Shown here one piece after another: positions 19,601-26,831 of a stretch of DNA of 38,569 nucleotides. The notes beneath the pieces were generated by a model. The model was given only the letters and a program-made list of their open reading frames with translations, did not search any database and had not been told where the DNA came from. The translations under genes were made by a program, and so were the position numbers. Source of the stretch: Trichomonas tenax (Eukaryota; Parabasalia; Trichomonadida; Trichomonadidae); assembly GCA_023091735.1 (NCBI GenBank), contig JALKBU010000461.1, positions 1 through 38,569 on the forward strand, written 5' to 3'. Every line of letters begins with the position of its first letter. Within the stretch, counting starts at the first letter, position 1.

Positions 19601-22600
19601 GTCGGTAAGTCAGTCATCATCCAGCGCGCTACAAAGGAGCTCGATCAGACAGGCGAATACTACAACATCTCCTGCATCTTCTCAGCCCACACAACATCGA
19701 AAGCTACACAGGAGATGATCGAGTCCAAGCTCGAGAGAAAGAGAGGTGTTGCTATGCAGCCTCCAAGTGGAAAGAAGGGCATCTGGTTCATCGATGATAT
19801 CAACATGCCAGAGCCCGAGTGCTACGGCAGCCAGCCTCCGATCGAGTTGCTCAGACAGTTCCTTTCCATGGGCGGTCTCTACAGCCGTCCATCTCTCCAG
19901 TGGAACGATATCAGGAACGTCACATTGATTGGCGCGGGTGGCCCAGATGGTGGCTCAAGAACACCGCTTTCTCCACGATTCCTCAGATTCATGTTCAACT
20001 TGGAGCTCACGCCACCAGATGATTCAACACTCTTCAACATCTTCAACTCCATCCTTCAGCCATTCTTCGCAGACTTCAACGAACAGATCAGGAACATGGT
20101 CGAGAGAATCGTCCATGGCTCCGTCGATGTCTACTCCGCTGTTGCCCAGAACTTCCTTCCAACACCAGACAAGTCCCACTACGTCTTCAACCTCAGAGAT
20201 CTTGCGAACGTTATCCAGGGTCTCATGAGAGCTCGTCCGGACAACATCCAGTCTCCAAACCTCCTCCAGAAGATGTGGATGCACGAGAACGTCAGAGTTT
20301 ACTCTGACAGACTTATTTGCGTCGAAGATAGGAAGCAGTTCCAGGATATCCTCGCAACGACAATGAAGAAGAAGATCGGTAACGATGTTTCCGCTGATGA
20401 TGTATTCGAGAGCCCGTTGATCTTCTGCGACTACATCAGAGGCTTCGTTTCAGACTCTGAGAGGTTCTATGAAGAGCTCCCAACATATGAAAAGGCCAGA
20501 ACAGTCCTCGAAGAGTACTTCACGGATTATCAGTTCTCAAGACGTTCACAGACAGATCAGATCCTCTTCTTCGATGCCGCTATTCAGCACATCTCCAGAA
20601 TCTGTCGTATTCTCAGGCAGCCGAAGGGCCACTGCGTACTCGTCGGCGTCGCAGGTACAGGCAAGAGAACGCTCGCTAGATTCGCATCATTCGTTTCAGA
20701 GTGCGAACTCGGCGAAATCGAAGTCACAGACCACTACACGATCGAAAACTTCAAGGAAGATCTCCAGAGCTTTTATCAGAAGTGCGGTGTCGGTGGAAAG
20801 AGAATTGCTTTCGTCATCTCAGATACACAACTCGTCAACGATGAGTTCCTTGAAGTCATCAACAACGTTCTCAACACAGGTGAAATTCCTAACTTGTTCT
20901 CACAGGAAGATATGGATAAGATCTGCAACGAAATCGTCAGCTATGCAAAGCAGATCGGAGAAAACGAATCTCGCGAGAATCTCATCAAGTTGTTCTACGA
21001 GCGTGTCAGAGAGAACTTCCACGTCGTCCTCACAATGTCACCAGTCGGCGACAGCTTCAGACACCGCTGCAGAATGTTCCCATCTCTCGTTTCTTGCTGC
21101 ACAATCAACTGGGTCGACACATGGCCGGATGAGGCTCTTAGACTCGTTTCTAAGTCCAGATTCCAGGAAATCACAGATGTCCAAATCGAAGACTTCGCAT
21201 CGAAGTTGTCCGATATTTCTGTGTTCATCCATTCCAAGGTCGAAGAGTTCTCATACAGGATGAAGAACGAACTCCAGAGAACATACTATATTACTCCAGC
21301 TTTGTTCATCCGATTCATCACATTCTATCAGCAGCTTCTCGAGCTCAGACAGGCAAAGCACCGCCGCGGCATCAACAGACTTGAAGGCGGTGTCCAGAAG
21401 CTTTCAGAAGCTAACGCACTCGTCGAGAAGATGCAGGCACAGCTTTCTAAGATGGAGCCTGTCCTCGCAAGTGCTGCCAAGGCCACAGAAGAGATGCTCG
21501 TCAAGATCAAGAAGGACCAGGCTGAGGCAGATAAGATGAAGGAGATCGTGTCTGCTGAAGAAAAGGTCGTCTCGAAGCAGGCTGAAGAAGCCGAACAAAT
21601 GGCTGCTGAAGCTCAGAAGGAACTCGACCAAGTTCTTCCACTTCTTGAGGAAGCTACAGCACAGCTTAAAGGTCTTTCTAGATCAGATGTCGCAGAAGTT
21701 AGACAGTACTCCGATCCGCATATCGCCGTTAGAACAGTTATGGAAGCCATCTGTATTCTCGCCGAAGTCGAACCAACATGGAAGTCCGCCGTCACACTCG
21801 TCTCCGATCCTATGTTCATTTCCAAAATTTCGACGAAGTATTCGCAGGATCATCACGTTCCACCAGCAATTCTCAGGAAGCTTCAGCCATACGTCGAAGA
21901 CAACCCGAACTTCCAGCAGGAAGAAGTCGGCAGAGTTTCCAGAGCCGCCAGATCTCTTTGCATCTGGGCAACAATCCTCTACAAGTACGAAGATACATTC
22001 AGAAAGGTCGAACCAAAGCAGCTGAAGGTCGCTGAAGCCACCGCAACACTTAAGGCTGCTAAGGACGCTCTCAAGGCAAAGCAGGACCAGCTCGCTGAGA
22101 TTGAGGCCGCTCTTGCCGCCTACAAGAAGCAATATGACGACTCCGAGCGTGAGAAGTCCAGACTCGCCGCGGAAATCGCCAACACACAGGCAAGACTCAA
22201 GCGCGCAGGCAAGCTCACTGTCGGCTTAGCTGACGAGAGAGTGAGATGGTCCGAGCAAGTCGCAATCATGGAGAAGGACGTCATCTTCATTCCAGGTGAC
22301 TCCTTCCTTTGCGCCGCCATCTTGATCTACTTCGGCCCATTTCCGGCCCTCTACAGAACGGAGCTCCAGGAGATCATCATCCAGAAGATCACAGAGGCGG
22401 GCGTCAAGCTCACAACACCGTTCTCGTTCGCAGACTCTATGGTCGATCCAGCTGTCATCAGAGATTGGCAGTCAATGGGTCTTCCAAACGACTCCACATC
22501 CATCGAAAACGCCCTCATCATCACGCAGGCTCCGAAGTCCGCTCTCATCATCGATCCGCAGAACCAGGCGACGGTCTGGATCAGGAACATGGAGAAGGAC

Positions 22601-25600
22601 AAGCAGTTGGTCACTCTCAAACCGAACACGCCAAACTTCTACAGAGTCATCGAAGGCGCCGCAAGACTCGGAAATCCAGTTTTGCTCGAAGACGTCCAGG
22701 AGACACTCGATCCAGCGCTCGACTCATTGCTCATGCGCAAGTACTACAAGCAGGACGGCAAGCTGATGGTCAGAATCGGTGATAGAGCCATCGAAGTCGA
22801 CGAGAAGTTCGCCTTCTATGTTACAACGAAGCTCACGAACCCGCTCTACATGCCAGACATGTTCGTGAAGGTCTCTATCGTCAATATGATTGTCACGCAG
22901 ACAGCTCTCGAAGCACAGAGCCTTTCGCAGGTTGTCGGTCTCGAGCGCCCAGAGCTCGAAAAGCAGAAGCACGACTTGGTTATGTCCATCACAGCGGACA
23001 AGAAGATGCTTGTCGAGATCGAAGACAAGCTTCTGGAACTCCTTAGAAACGCCGGCGACAAGATTCTCGATAACGAGGAACTCATCAACACAATCGACGA
23101 AGCCAAGAAGAAGTCACTTGAAGTCAAGGAGAGAGTTCGCATCAGTGAAGAAACTGAAGTCGAAATCAACCAACTCAGACTCGAGTACAAACCAGTCGCT
23201 GTTCGCTCTGCCATTCTCTTCTTCGTCGCAGGCGATATGGCGGCCATCGATCCTATGTATCAGTACTCCCTCGAGTTCTTCAGGGACCTCGTTGAGCACT
23301 GTATCAAGACCGCTCCAGAGTCAGAAGATCACCTCGGAACGCTCATCAACTTGATCACATATTCCACGTATGTCACCGTTTCCCGTGGCTTGTTCGAAAG
23401 ACATCGCTCACTCTTCGCGTTCTCAATGTGCTGCAGGATCCTCAGAAACGAAGGCAAACTCACAGAGCAGGAGTGGGATCTCTTCATCAGAGGTCCACCG
23501 CTGATCGATAACCAGAACGGCAATCCACTTCCGAAGTTCATCTCCGATGCACGCTGGAACGAATTGTACTCCCTCGGAAAGATTCTGCCACAGTTCCAAA
23601 ACGTTCCTAACACAATTTCTAAAGATCCAGAGGCATTCTCAGACTTCCTCACATCCGAGAGCACAACGATCCCAGACGCATTCATGAAGAACCCAGCTCC
23701 ATTCCACAAGCTTCTGTTCTTCAAGACGGTCGCCATCGACAGACTTCAGTATGTTATGCTTGACTTCATCCAGGAGAACCTCGGCGAGGACTTCACTAGA
23801 TCTCCAGCATTCGACTTGAAGGAGTCCTACAAGACAACAAAGAACACGATGCCACTCATCTTCATCCTTTCACAGGGTGCAGATCCAAGAGATCACCTTC
23901 TCAGACTCGCCACAGAGCTCCAGATGGACCAGAGACTCAAGATGCGTTCTCTCGGTCAGGGACAGGGCCCAGAGGCAGAGAAAGCCATCCAAGCAGGAAC
24001 ACAGCGCGGTGAATGGATTTACCTCCAGAACTGCCACCTTTCTCTCAGCTGGCTCCCAGAACTTGAGGCAATCGTCTCCAATCTCAAGGCAGACGAGTGC
24101 CACAAGGACTTCAGGCTCTTCCTTTCTTCAATGCCAACATCTGGATTCCCTGTTTCCATCCTTCGTAACTCCATCAAAGTCACAAACGAGCCACCGCGTG
24201 GTATCAAAGCACACCTCGAGAGGCAGCTCGGATCATTGCAGAACGATCAGTTCGAAGGCTGCACAAAGCCAAGGCCATGGAAGAAACTTCTCTTCGGCCT
24301 CACATTCTTCCACGCTGTCATCCAGGAGAGAAAGAAGTTCGGCCCACTCGGCTTCAACAAAGTCTACGAATGGACCGAGACAGACTACTCTGTGTCTGTT
24401 TCTTACCTCAGAATGTTCCTCGACGAGCAGCCAACAATCCCGTGGGACGCTCTCAGGTTCTTGACAGGCGAAATCATCTACGGAGGCAGAGTTACTGATG
24501 ACTGGGATAGGCGCTGCATGATGTCCATCCTTTCAAAGTACTACTGCCCAGACATCCTCGGAGAGGGATACTTCTTCTCACGCGGCACAGTCTACTTCGC
24601 TCCTCCGGCGGAAGACTACCAGAAGATGATGAACTACGTCAACCAGCTTCCATTCAACGATGACCACGACATCTTCGCTATGCACGCTAACGCAGAAATC
24701 GCCGTTAGACGCCGCATCTCAGAGCAGATGATCAAGACACTCCAGACATCCAGCGGCTTTGTCGCTATGTCCGGATCCGGCAACGACGCTGTTCTCCAGC
24801 TCGTTAAGGATCTTTCCGAGAAACTTCCAGTTCTCGGCGACCCAGCCAAGATGAACGAATGCCTTCTTGAGGAGAAGAACGGCTGCCTCGATCCACTCAC
24901 TGTCGTTCTCAAGCAGGAAGTCGAAAGATTCCAGAAGATGCTCAAGAACATTGCGGACTCTCTCAAGGAGCTCGATAAGGCCCTTAGAGGTTTAGTCGCG
25001 ATGTCTCCACTGCTTGAAAACGTTATGCAGTCACTCTTCGTTAACAAGGTCCCAGATTCATGGGCAGCGTATCCATCTCTTAAGCCTCTCGGTTCGTGGT
25101 TCGCCGAACTCGTCAAGCGCATCGAGTTCTTCAACACATGGATGCAGCAAGGCAACCCAACAAGCTTCTGGCTCACAGCATTCTCATTCCCGCAGTCATT
25201 CCTCACCGGCATCCTCCAGAGACACTCCAGAGTCAACGAAATCCCAATCGATAACCTTTCATTCGAGTGCGAGGTCGTCAACGAAGAGCCACAGGCATTC
25301 CCAGGCACGGGCGTCTACATCCACGGCCTCTTCTTCGATGGCGCCAAGTGGTCCGTTCCAAACGGCACAATCGATGAGCAGGATCTCGGCCAGATTTATA
25401 CAGAGGCCCCATGGATCCATCTCAAGCCAACGAACAACAACAGCCAACTCACAAGCTCATACTACCAGTGCCCGATCTACATCACAGCGCAGAGAGAAGG
25501 CACACTTTCGACGACCGGCACATCAACAAACTTCGTCGTCGCAATCCCATTACCAACCAAGCAGTCGCCAGACCATTGGATCCAACGCGGCGCTGCACTC

Positions 25601-25621
25601 CTTGTTGCAACACCTGAATAA
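13625..25621 (+). CDS. Axonemal dynein heavy chain (inner-arm, single-headed size class)
   Basis: This is a single uninterrupted frame of 3998 residues for the motor subunit of a flagellar dynein arm, which couples ATP hydrolysis to microtubule sliding. It has an N-terminal tail and linker (about 1-1300). AAA1 follows, with P-loop GPAGTGKT at 1346-1353 and Walker B CFDEF at 1396-1400. AAA2 has GPTCGGKS at 1627, AAA3 has GSSGVGKS at 1989 and AAA4 has GVAGTGKR at 2341. The stalk coiled coil with its microtubule-binding tip spans about 2577-2876, AAA5 and AAA6 follow, and the C-terminal domain has the GVYIHGLFFDGAKW signature near 3896 and the STTGTSTNF block. About 4000 residues suits DNAH1/3/6/7/12-type inner-arm chains rather than longer outer-arm or cytoplasmic chains; assignment to one class needs a tree. 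An acidic/basic insert (KKGDDDDEDDGKKGGK, 1940-1955) separates AAA2 from AAA3. Codons end largely in C or use ACA, CCA and AGA, typical of highly expressed trichomonad genes. I chose the first ATG, at 13625, over an upstream TTG. Confidence 0.97.
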   Translation: MADNPKANNLKNRLIPNQSAHIQKVTFETSIHGGRSMSRSSKLKNQNPKLVPLKQDQAIKPQYAREQGETLASLTSPFQFVQYARKNNLDGDFVYLEPQNIEEDENNPTRLRIVPPSKINKNDFWTISLAGLSHVKNSVVDFIPLEDWLRSCELFKKIMKIPFFKHYHQWKNFTAWKRSVLRNEMNTSMSALRDHYFLVHPILRPSFFQIQKEIQSLHQIKLFSFRGNSLYTLEEFQHQSDHYLSEITEKLNGFIERVTEMVQVACDKTMNTLSSLTVTDGSVQTSPLDHLLSQYEKAAHRGVTNAFDSGPSLTFTQRAANRTMCGKLVKFIKLVDACIVSALRTVCFNSFIEFYCIISSLHKRSLKLLNSPEMKPLPDLVLPSEFSRVFPSINQKATEFFETPVFAVNINLAKGVVWTPNEGTVLSIIDTIRKDCCQVLYNVPRLILNPAFRQYISPDGANDRNKSDKIPAPDLKAIIESDKVFTDIIDHQNNVIREAFKSLQVFSADFKEAIQIFETNEKFNANSYLENGITPPELGEAIKKYNREIEYLTTIHEKSEVGLFSCFAKEMKQRFQRSPVECLNQIKLTLPLITRKLLSEFSEKIRTSHTKLFAPIDDVSSYVNYLSASEQYLNEGDDFQHRADAIRDFYAIANDINVTITLDEQTEYQSLLPVFDEVKRALSLAGETKQTLMPKFTQQLEKLIAQLHSNVLDVAQFSLDKRLGDPKTTIDEANAFLKDVCARLDVVKTASDDYHRYQKAMNIPVTRFEDVEELTKEITLKKLLWDTKQKWKQLTEEWSNKPFATINPTAMGEIIQEYQLNVTKVVKGLPGNVVAAELKVSITDYATLLPVVTDLKNPALKKRFLEQITQLLGCNIFGDEQFKFGKLFELRAFNYVEQISAISSQATNEQALHDMLQNVQKMVNKLVFITTQSKQNSHAYIFGGFDDILTQLDEAQSIVSTVRSSRYIAALRTQADEWARQLRLFSSTLEALMTCQRGYVYLSNVFSTSDIQRQLPQEATSFYQVEKMWLQMSKDAHENDPSAFKFCTNQKIQTDLDNANKSLEQIQKALENFLETKRIAFPRFYFLSNDDLLDILAKSKNPEAVQPHLRKIFEGIYKLEITNADGFQTAVALISAEGESVPLRTGGVKLQGAVEAWLSAVEENAQRALRMHTKNALHSYEESVREDWIPQQPGQIVLSVTQIDWCERVEAALQSGNPEEGLIEVNKETEDNLATLAKFVRLDLSDLERTKISALITMDVHSRDIISDMIKMKVSSINDFEWFKRLKYYWDEVNKEVVVHQTNTSFRYGYEYLGCTPRLVITPLTDRCYLTLTGALHLHLGGSPAGPAGTGKTETVKDLAKALAIFCVVFNCSDTVTVFQMSTFFRGLAQAGAWSCFDEFNRINIEVLSVIAEQFNCIRLALCAEQKRFDFEGLNIALNPRVGCFITMNPGYAGRTELPDNLKALFRPVSMMIPDYTLIAEIMLYSQGFQEAKRLSQKMTKLYKLSSEMLSQQDHYDFGMRALKSVLVMAGSLKRSNPDVSEDLTLIRAMRDSNLAKFLNEDIPLFNGIVSDLFPGVEIVDKMEEYLTRAIKETTEGMGLQATDFVISKVAQLHDAMRFRHGVMLVGPTCGGKSTVMQILEKTNTMLSDTLTDYDPVEHYIMNPKSLTMFELYGEQDMDTQEWRDGLIAIIFNECVEKTEREEQWIIFDGPVDALWIENMNTVLDDNKLLSLANSKRIKMTPYMHLLFEVQDLAVASPATVSRCAMVYVDPEGLGWRPFCDTAIEQRIKPLLLKNEIHVQRFRELLNACVDPAFAFLKENCKLGNKWVPMNLIFSLFNLFECLISEAVDKKEIKLDPIESDPEIIRVLSSFFVFAFVWSFGGHVAAAQRLQFDTCARDIFVSMTPLPSRGTLFDYNYKCTSREWVQWSELLPQFEYGAPKKGDDDDEDDGKKGGKVKFHSLLVPTVDTTRFSYLLKLLIKYNHGVFLRGSSGVGKSVIIQRATKELDQTGEYYNISCIFSAHTTSKATQEMIESKLERKRGVAMQPPSGKKGIWFIDDINMPEPECYGSQPPIELLRQFLSMGGLYSRPSLQWNDIRNVTLIGAGGPDGGSRTPLSPRFLRFMFNLELTPPDDSTLFNIFNSILQPFFADFNEQIRNMVERIVHGSVDVYSAVAQNFLPTPDKSHYVFNLRDLANVIQGLMRARPDNIQSPNLLQKMWMHENVRVYSDRLICVEDRKQFQDILATTMKKKIGNDVSADDVFESPLIFCDYIRGFVSDSERFYEELPTYEKARTVLEEYFTDYQFSRRSQTDQILFFDAAIQHISRICRILRQPKGHCVLVGVAGTGKRTLARFASFVSECELGEIEVTDHYTIENFKEDLQSFYQKCGVGGKRIAFVISDTQLVNDEFLEVINNVLNTGEIPNLFSQEDMDKICNEIVSYAKQIGENESRENLIKLFYERVRENFHVVLTMSPVGDSFRHRCRMFPSLVSCCTINWVDTWPDEALRLVSKSRFQEITDVQIEDFASKLSDISVFIHSKVEEFSYRMKNELQRTYYITPALFIRFITFYQQLLELRQAKHRRGINRLEGGVQKLSEANALVEKMQAQLSKMEPVLASAAKATEEMLVKIKKDQAEADKMKEIVSAEEKVVSKQAEEAEQMAAEAQKELDQVLPLLEEATAQLKGLSRSDVAEVRQYSDPHIAVRTVMEAICILAEVEPTWKSAVTLVSDPMFISKISTKYSQDHHVPPAILRKLQPYVEDNPNFQQEEVGRVSRAARSLCIWATILYKYEDTFRKVEPKQLKVAEATATLKAAKDALKAKQDQLAEIEAALAAYKKQYDDSEREKSRLAAEIANTQARLKRAGKLTVGLADERVRWSEQVAIMEKDVIFIPGDSFLCAAILIYFGPFPALYRTELQEIIIQKITEAGVKLTTPFSFADSMVDPAVIRDWQSMGLPNDSTSIENALIITQAPKSALIIDPQNQATVWIRNMEKDKQLVTLKPNTPNFYRVIEGAARLGNPVLLEDVQETLDPALDSLLMRKYYKQDGKLMVRIGDRAIEVDEKFAFYVTTKLTNPLYMPDMFVKVSIVNMIVTQTALEAQSLSQVVGLERPELEKQKHDLVMSITADKKMLVEIEDKLLELLRNAGDKILDNEELINTIDEAKKKSLEVKERVRISEETEVEINQLRLEYKPVAVRSAILFFVAGDMAAIDPMYQYSLEFFRDLVEHCIKTAPESEDHLGTLINLITYSTYVTVSRGLFERHRSLFAFSMCCRILRNEGKLTEQEWDLFIRGPPLIDNQNGNPLPKFISDARWNELYSLGKILPQFQNVPNTISKDPEAFSDFLTSESTTIPDAFMKNPAPFHKLLFFKTVAIDRLQYVMLDFIQENLGEDFTRSPAFDLKESYKTTKNTMPLIFILSQGADPRDHLLRLATELQMDQRLKMRSLGQGQGPEAEKAIQAGTQRGEWIYLQNCHLSLSWLPELEAIVSNLKADECHKDFRLFLSSMPTSGFPVSILRNSIKVTNEPPRGIKAHLERQLGSLQNDQFEGCTKPRPWKKLLFGLTFFHAVIQERKKFGPLGFNKVYEWTETDYSVSVSYLRMFLDEQPTIPWDALRFLTGEIIYGGRVTDDWDRRCMMSILSKYYCPDILGEGYFFSRGTVYFAPPAEDYQKMMNYVNQLPFNDDHDIFAMHANAEIAVRRRISEQMIKTLQTSSGFVAMSGSGNDAVLQLVKDLSEKLPVLGDPAKMNECLLEEKNGCLDPLTVVLKQEVERFQKMLKNIADSLKELDKALRGLVAMSPLLENVMQSLFVNKVPDSWAAYPSLKPLGSWFAELVKRIEFFNTWMQQGNPTSFWLTAFSFPQSFLTGILQRHSRVNEIPIDNLSFECEVVNEEPQAFPGTGVYIHGLFFDGAKWSVPNGTIDEQDLGQIYTEAPWIHLKPTNNNSQLTSSYYQCPIYITAQREGTLSTTGTSTNFVVAIPLPTKQSPDHWIQRGAALLVATPE

Positions 25622-25885
25622 ATTATTTTTGATATTTTTTTATAATCACAATTCTCAAATCTTTGGGCAATAAGGTTGAAAATCTATCAGCAAAATCTGA
25701 TTTTGATTAGATTTTAATATCATTTCAAAATATGTTGATAATTATTACGAAACTAATTATTATATTATTCTTTTTTGCACAACTTCTAGATCATATTATT
25801 CGTTTTTTCGATGATAAAAATCGAACTATATTTGAGAAGCATGAAAATATCAAATTTAATATAAACATAAAATAACATGGTAAAA

Positions 25886-26821
25886 TTAGGCAACAAGTTG
25901 TGGCAAAGAAACCTTTGGATGATTTCCGATACAAAGGTGCTTAATGAGTCCTGTGTTCCTTAAAATGTGTGATTTAGTGACTTTTCCTTTTGCACTGACC
26001 AATTTGATCTTGCCAAGGATCATAGATCCTGTTGTATAGGTTTCTTTACTGATCAGTTTGACTAAATCACTCACATCCGCTCTTTTTTCAGGTGATGTCT
26101 GGAAAGTCAGTTTTAGGATGTTGTGGAACTCTTCGGACACGAAATAAGGCACTCTCGCCAATCCATACTGCGTCATATTCTTCCAAAGAATATCATCAGT
26201 ATAAGGAAGCTCTTCGTAAGCGATATAATAAAGGGTAATTCCCAAGGACCAAACATCGGCTTTGAAAGAGTTATACGGCACTTTTCTAAGAATTTCAGGC
26301 GCCATATAATATTTTGTACCGAAAAAGTGTTCACACGTTTCATCGAGACATTGGGCCATTCCAAAGTCCGATAATTTGATCCTTCCGTACTTATCTACCA
26401 AAATATTTTCCGGTTTGATGTCATGGTGAGAAATTCCCATAGAATGCAAATAATTAAGCGCTTTGATGAGGTCGTAGCAAAAAACGAGTCTTTCTGCTAT
26501 TGTTGTCTTGTGATTTTGTAAACATTGCTTAATATTTCCGTAAATGCAATCTTCAAGAATCAAAAAGAAGCGATTTTCGTCGTTAAAGAATTTGAACACT
26601 CTGATGATATTCGGATGATCTATCTGTACCAATGCGTCTAATTCGTGTTTGAACGACTGCTGTTGAGTAACAACCTTGCAAACGAATGTTTGGTTGTAAA
26701 CAAACGAATAAACTCTATAGCACGATCCATATCCTCCCTGCCCGATCTTTTCCTGGAGGAAATAGTCATTCTTCATTAAAATATCTTTTATCTCTTCTTC
26801 AGAAGGAATTTCGCTTTTCAT
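25886..26821 (-). CDS. Ser/Thr protein kinase with HHD catalytic motif
   Basis: This 311-residue protein is essentially one kinase domain. The glycine loop is IGQGGYGS at about 26-33, the ATP-anchoring Lys is in VCKVV (K49) and the alpha-C Glu is in KHEL (E60). The catalytic loop is HHDIKPEN (132-139), with DFG at 152-154, APE at 174-176 and the DVWSLG helix F motif. All catalytic residues are present, but the Arg of HRD is His, so this is a non-RD kinase and may not depend on activation-loop phosphorylation. The overall look is CAMK/SNF1-like, with no extra regulatory domain, only about 60 residues after the domain. The first ATG is at 26821. A GTG-started frame to 26887 is rejected, because TCATT at 26827-26831 lies just before the ATG. 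It converges with the dynein gene. Confidence 0.9.
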   Translation of the reverse strand: MKSEIPSEEEIKDILMKNDYFLQEKIGQGGYGSCYRVYSFVYNQTFVCKVVTQQQSFKHELDALVQIDHPNIIRVFKFFNDENRFFLILEDCIYGNIKQCLQNHKTTIAERLVFCYDLIKALNYLHSMGISHHDIKPENILVDKYGRIKLSDFGMAQCLDETCEHFFGTKYYMAPEILRKVPYNSFKADVWSLGITLYYIAYEELPYTDDILWKNMTQYGLARVPYFVSEEFHNILKLTFQTSPEKRADVSDLVKLISKETYTTGSMILGKIKLVSAKGKVTKSHILRNTGLIKHLCIGNHPKVSLPQLVA

Positions 26822-26826
26822 TAAAA

Positions 26827-26831
26827 AATGA
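26827..26831 (-). promoter_or_regulatory. Inr-like element of the kinase gene
   Basis: TCATT on the minus strand lies about 8-10 nt upstream of the ATG at 26821, a canonical trichomonad spacing. It settles the choice between ATG and the upstream GTG. Confidence 0.6.

Noticed and set aside
13616..25673. Dozens of long ORFs on both strands inside the dynein gene (up to ~260 codons)
   Set aside because: They are shadows of the dynein frame, produced by its strong C-ending codon bias. They have Ser/Arg/Gln-rich nonsense composition and no domains.
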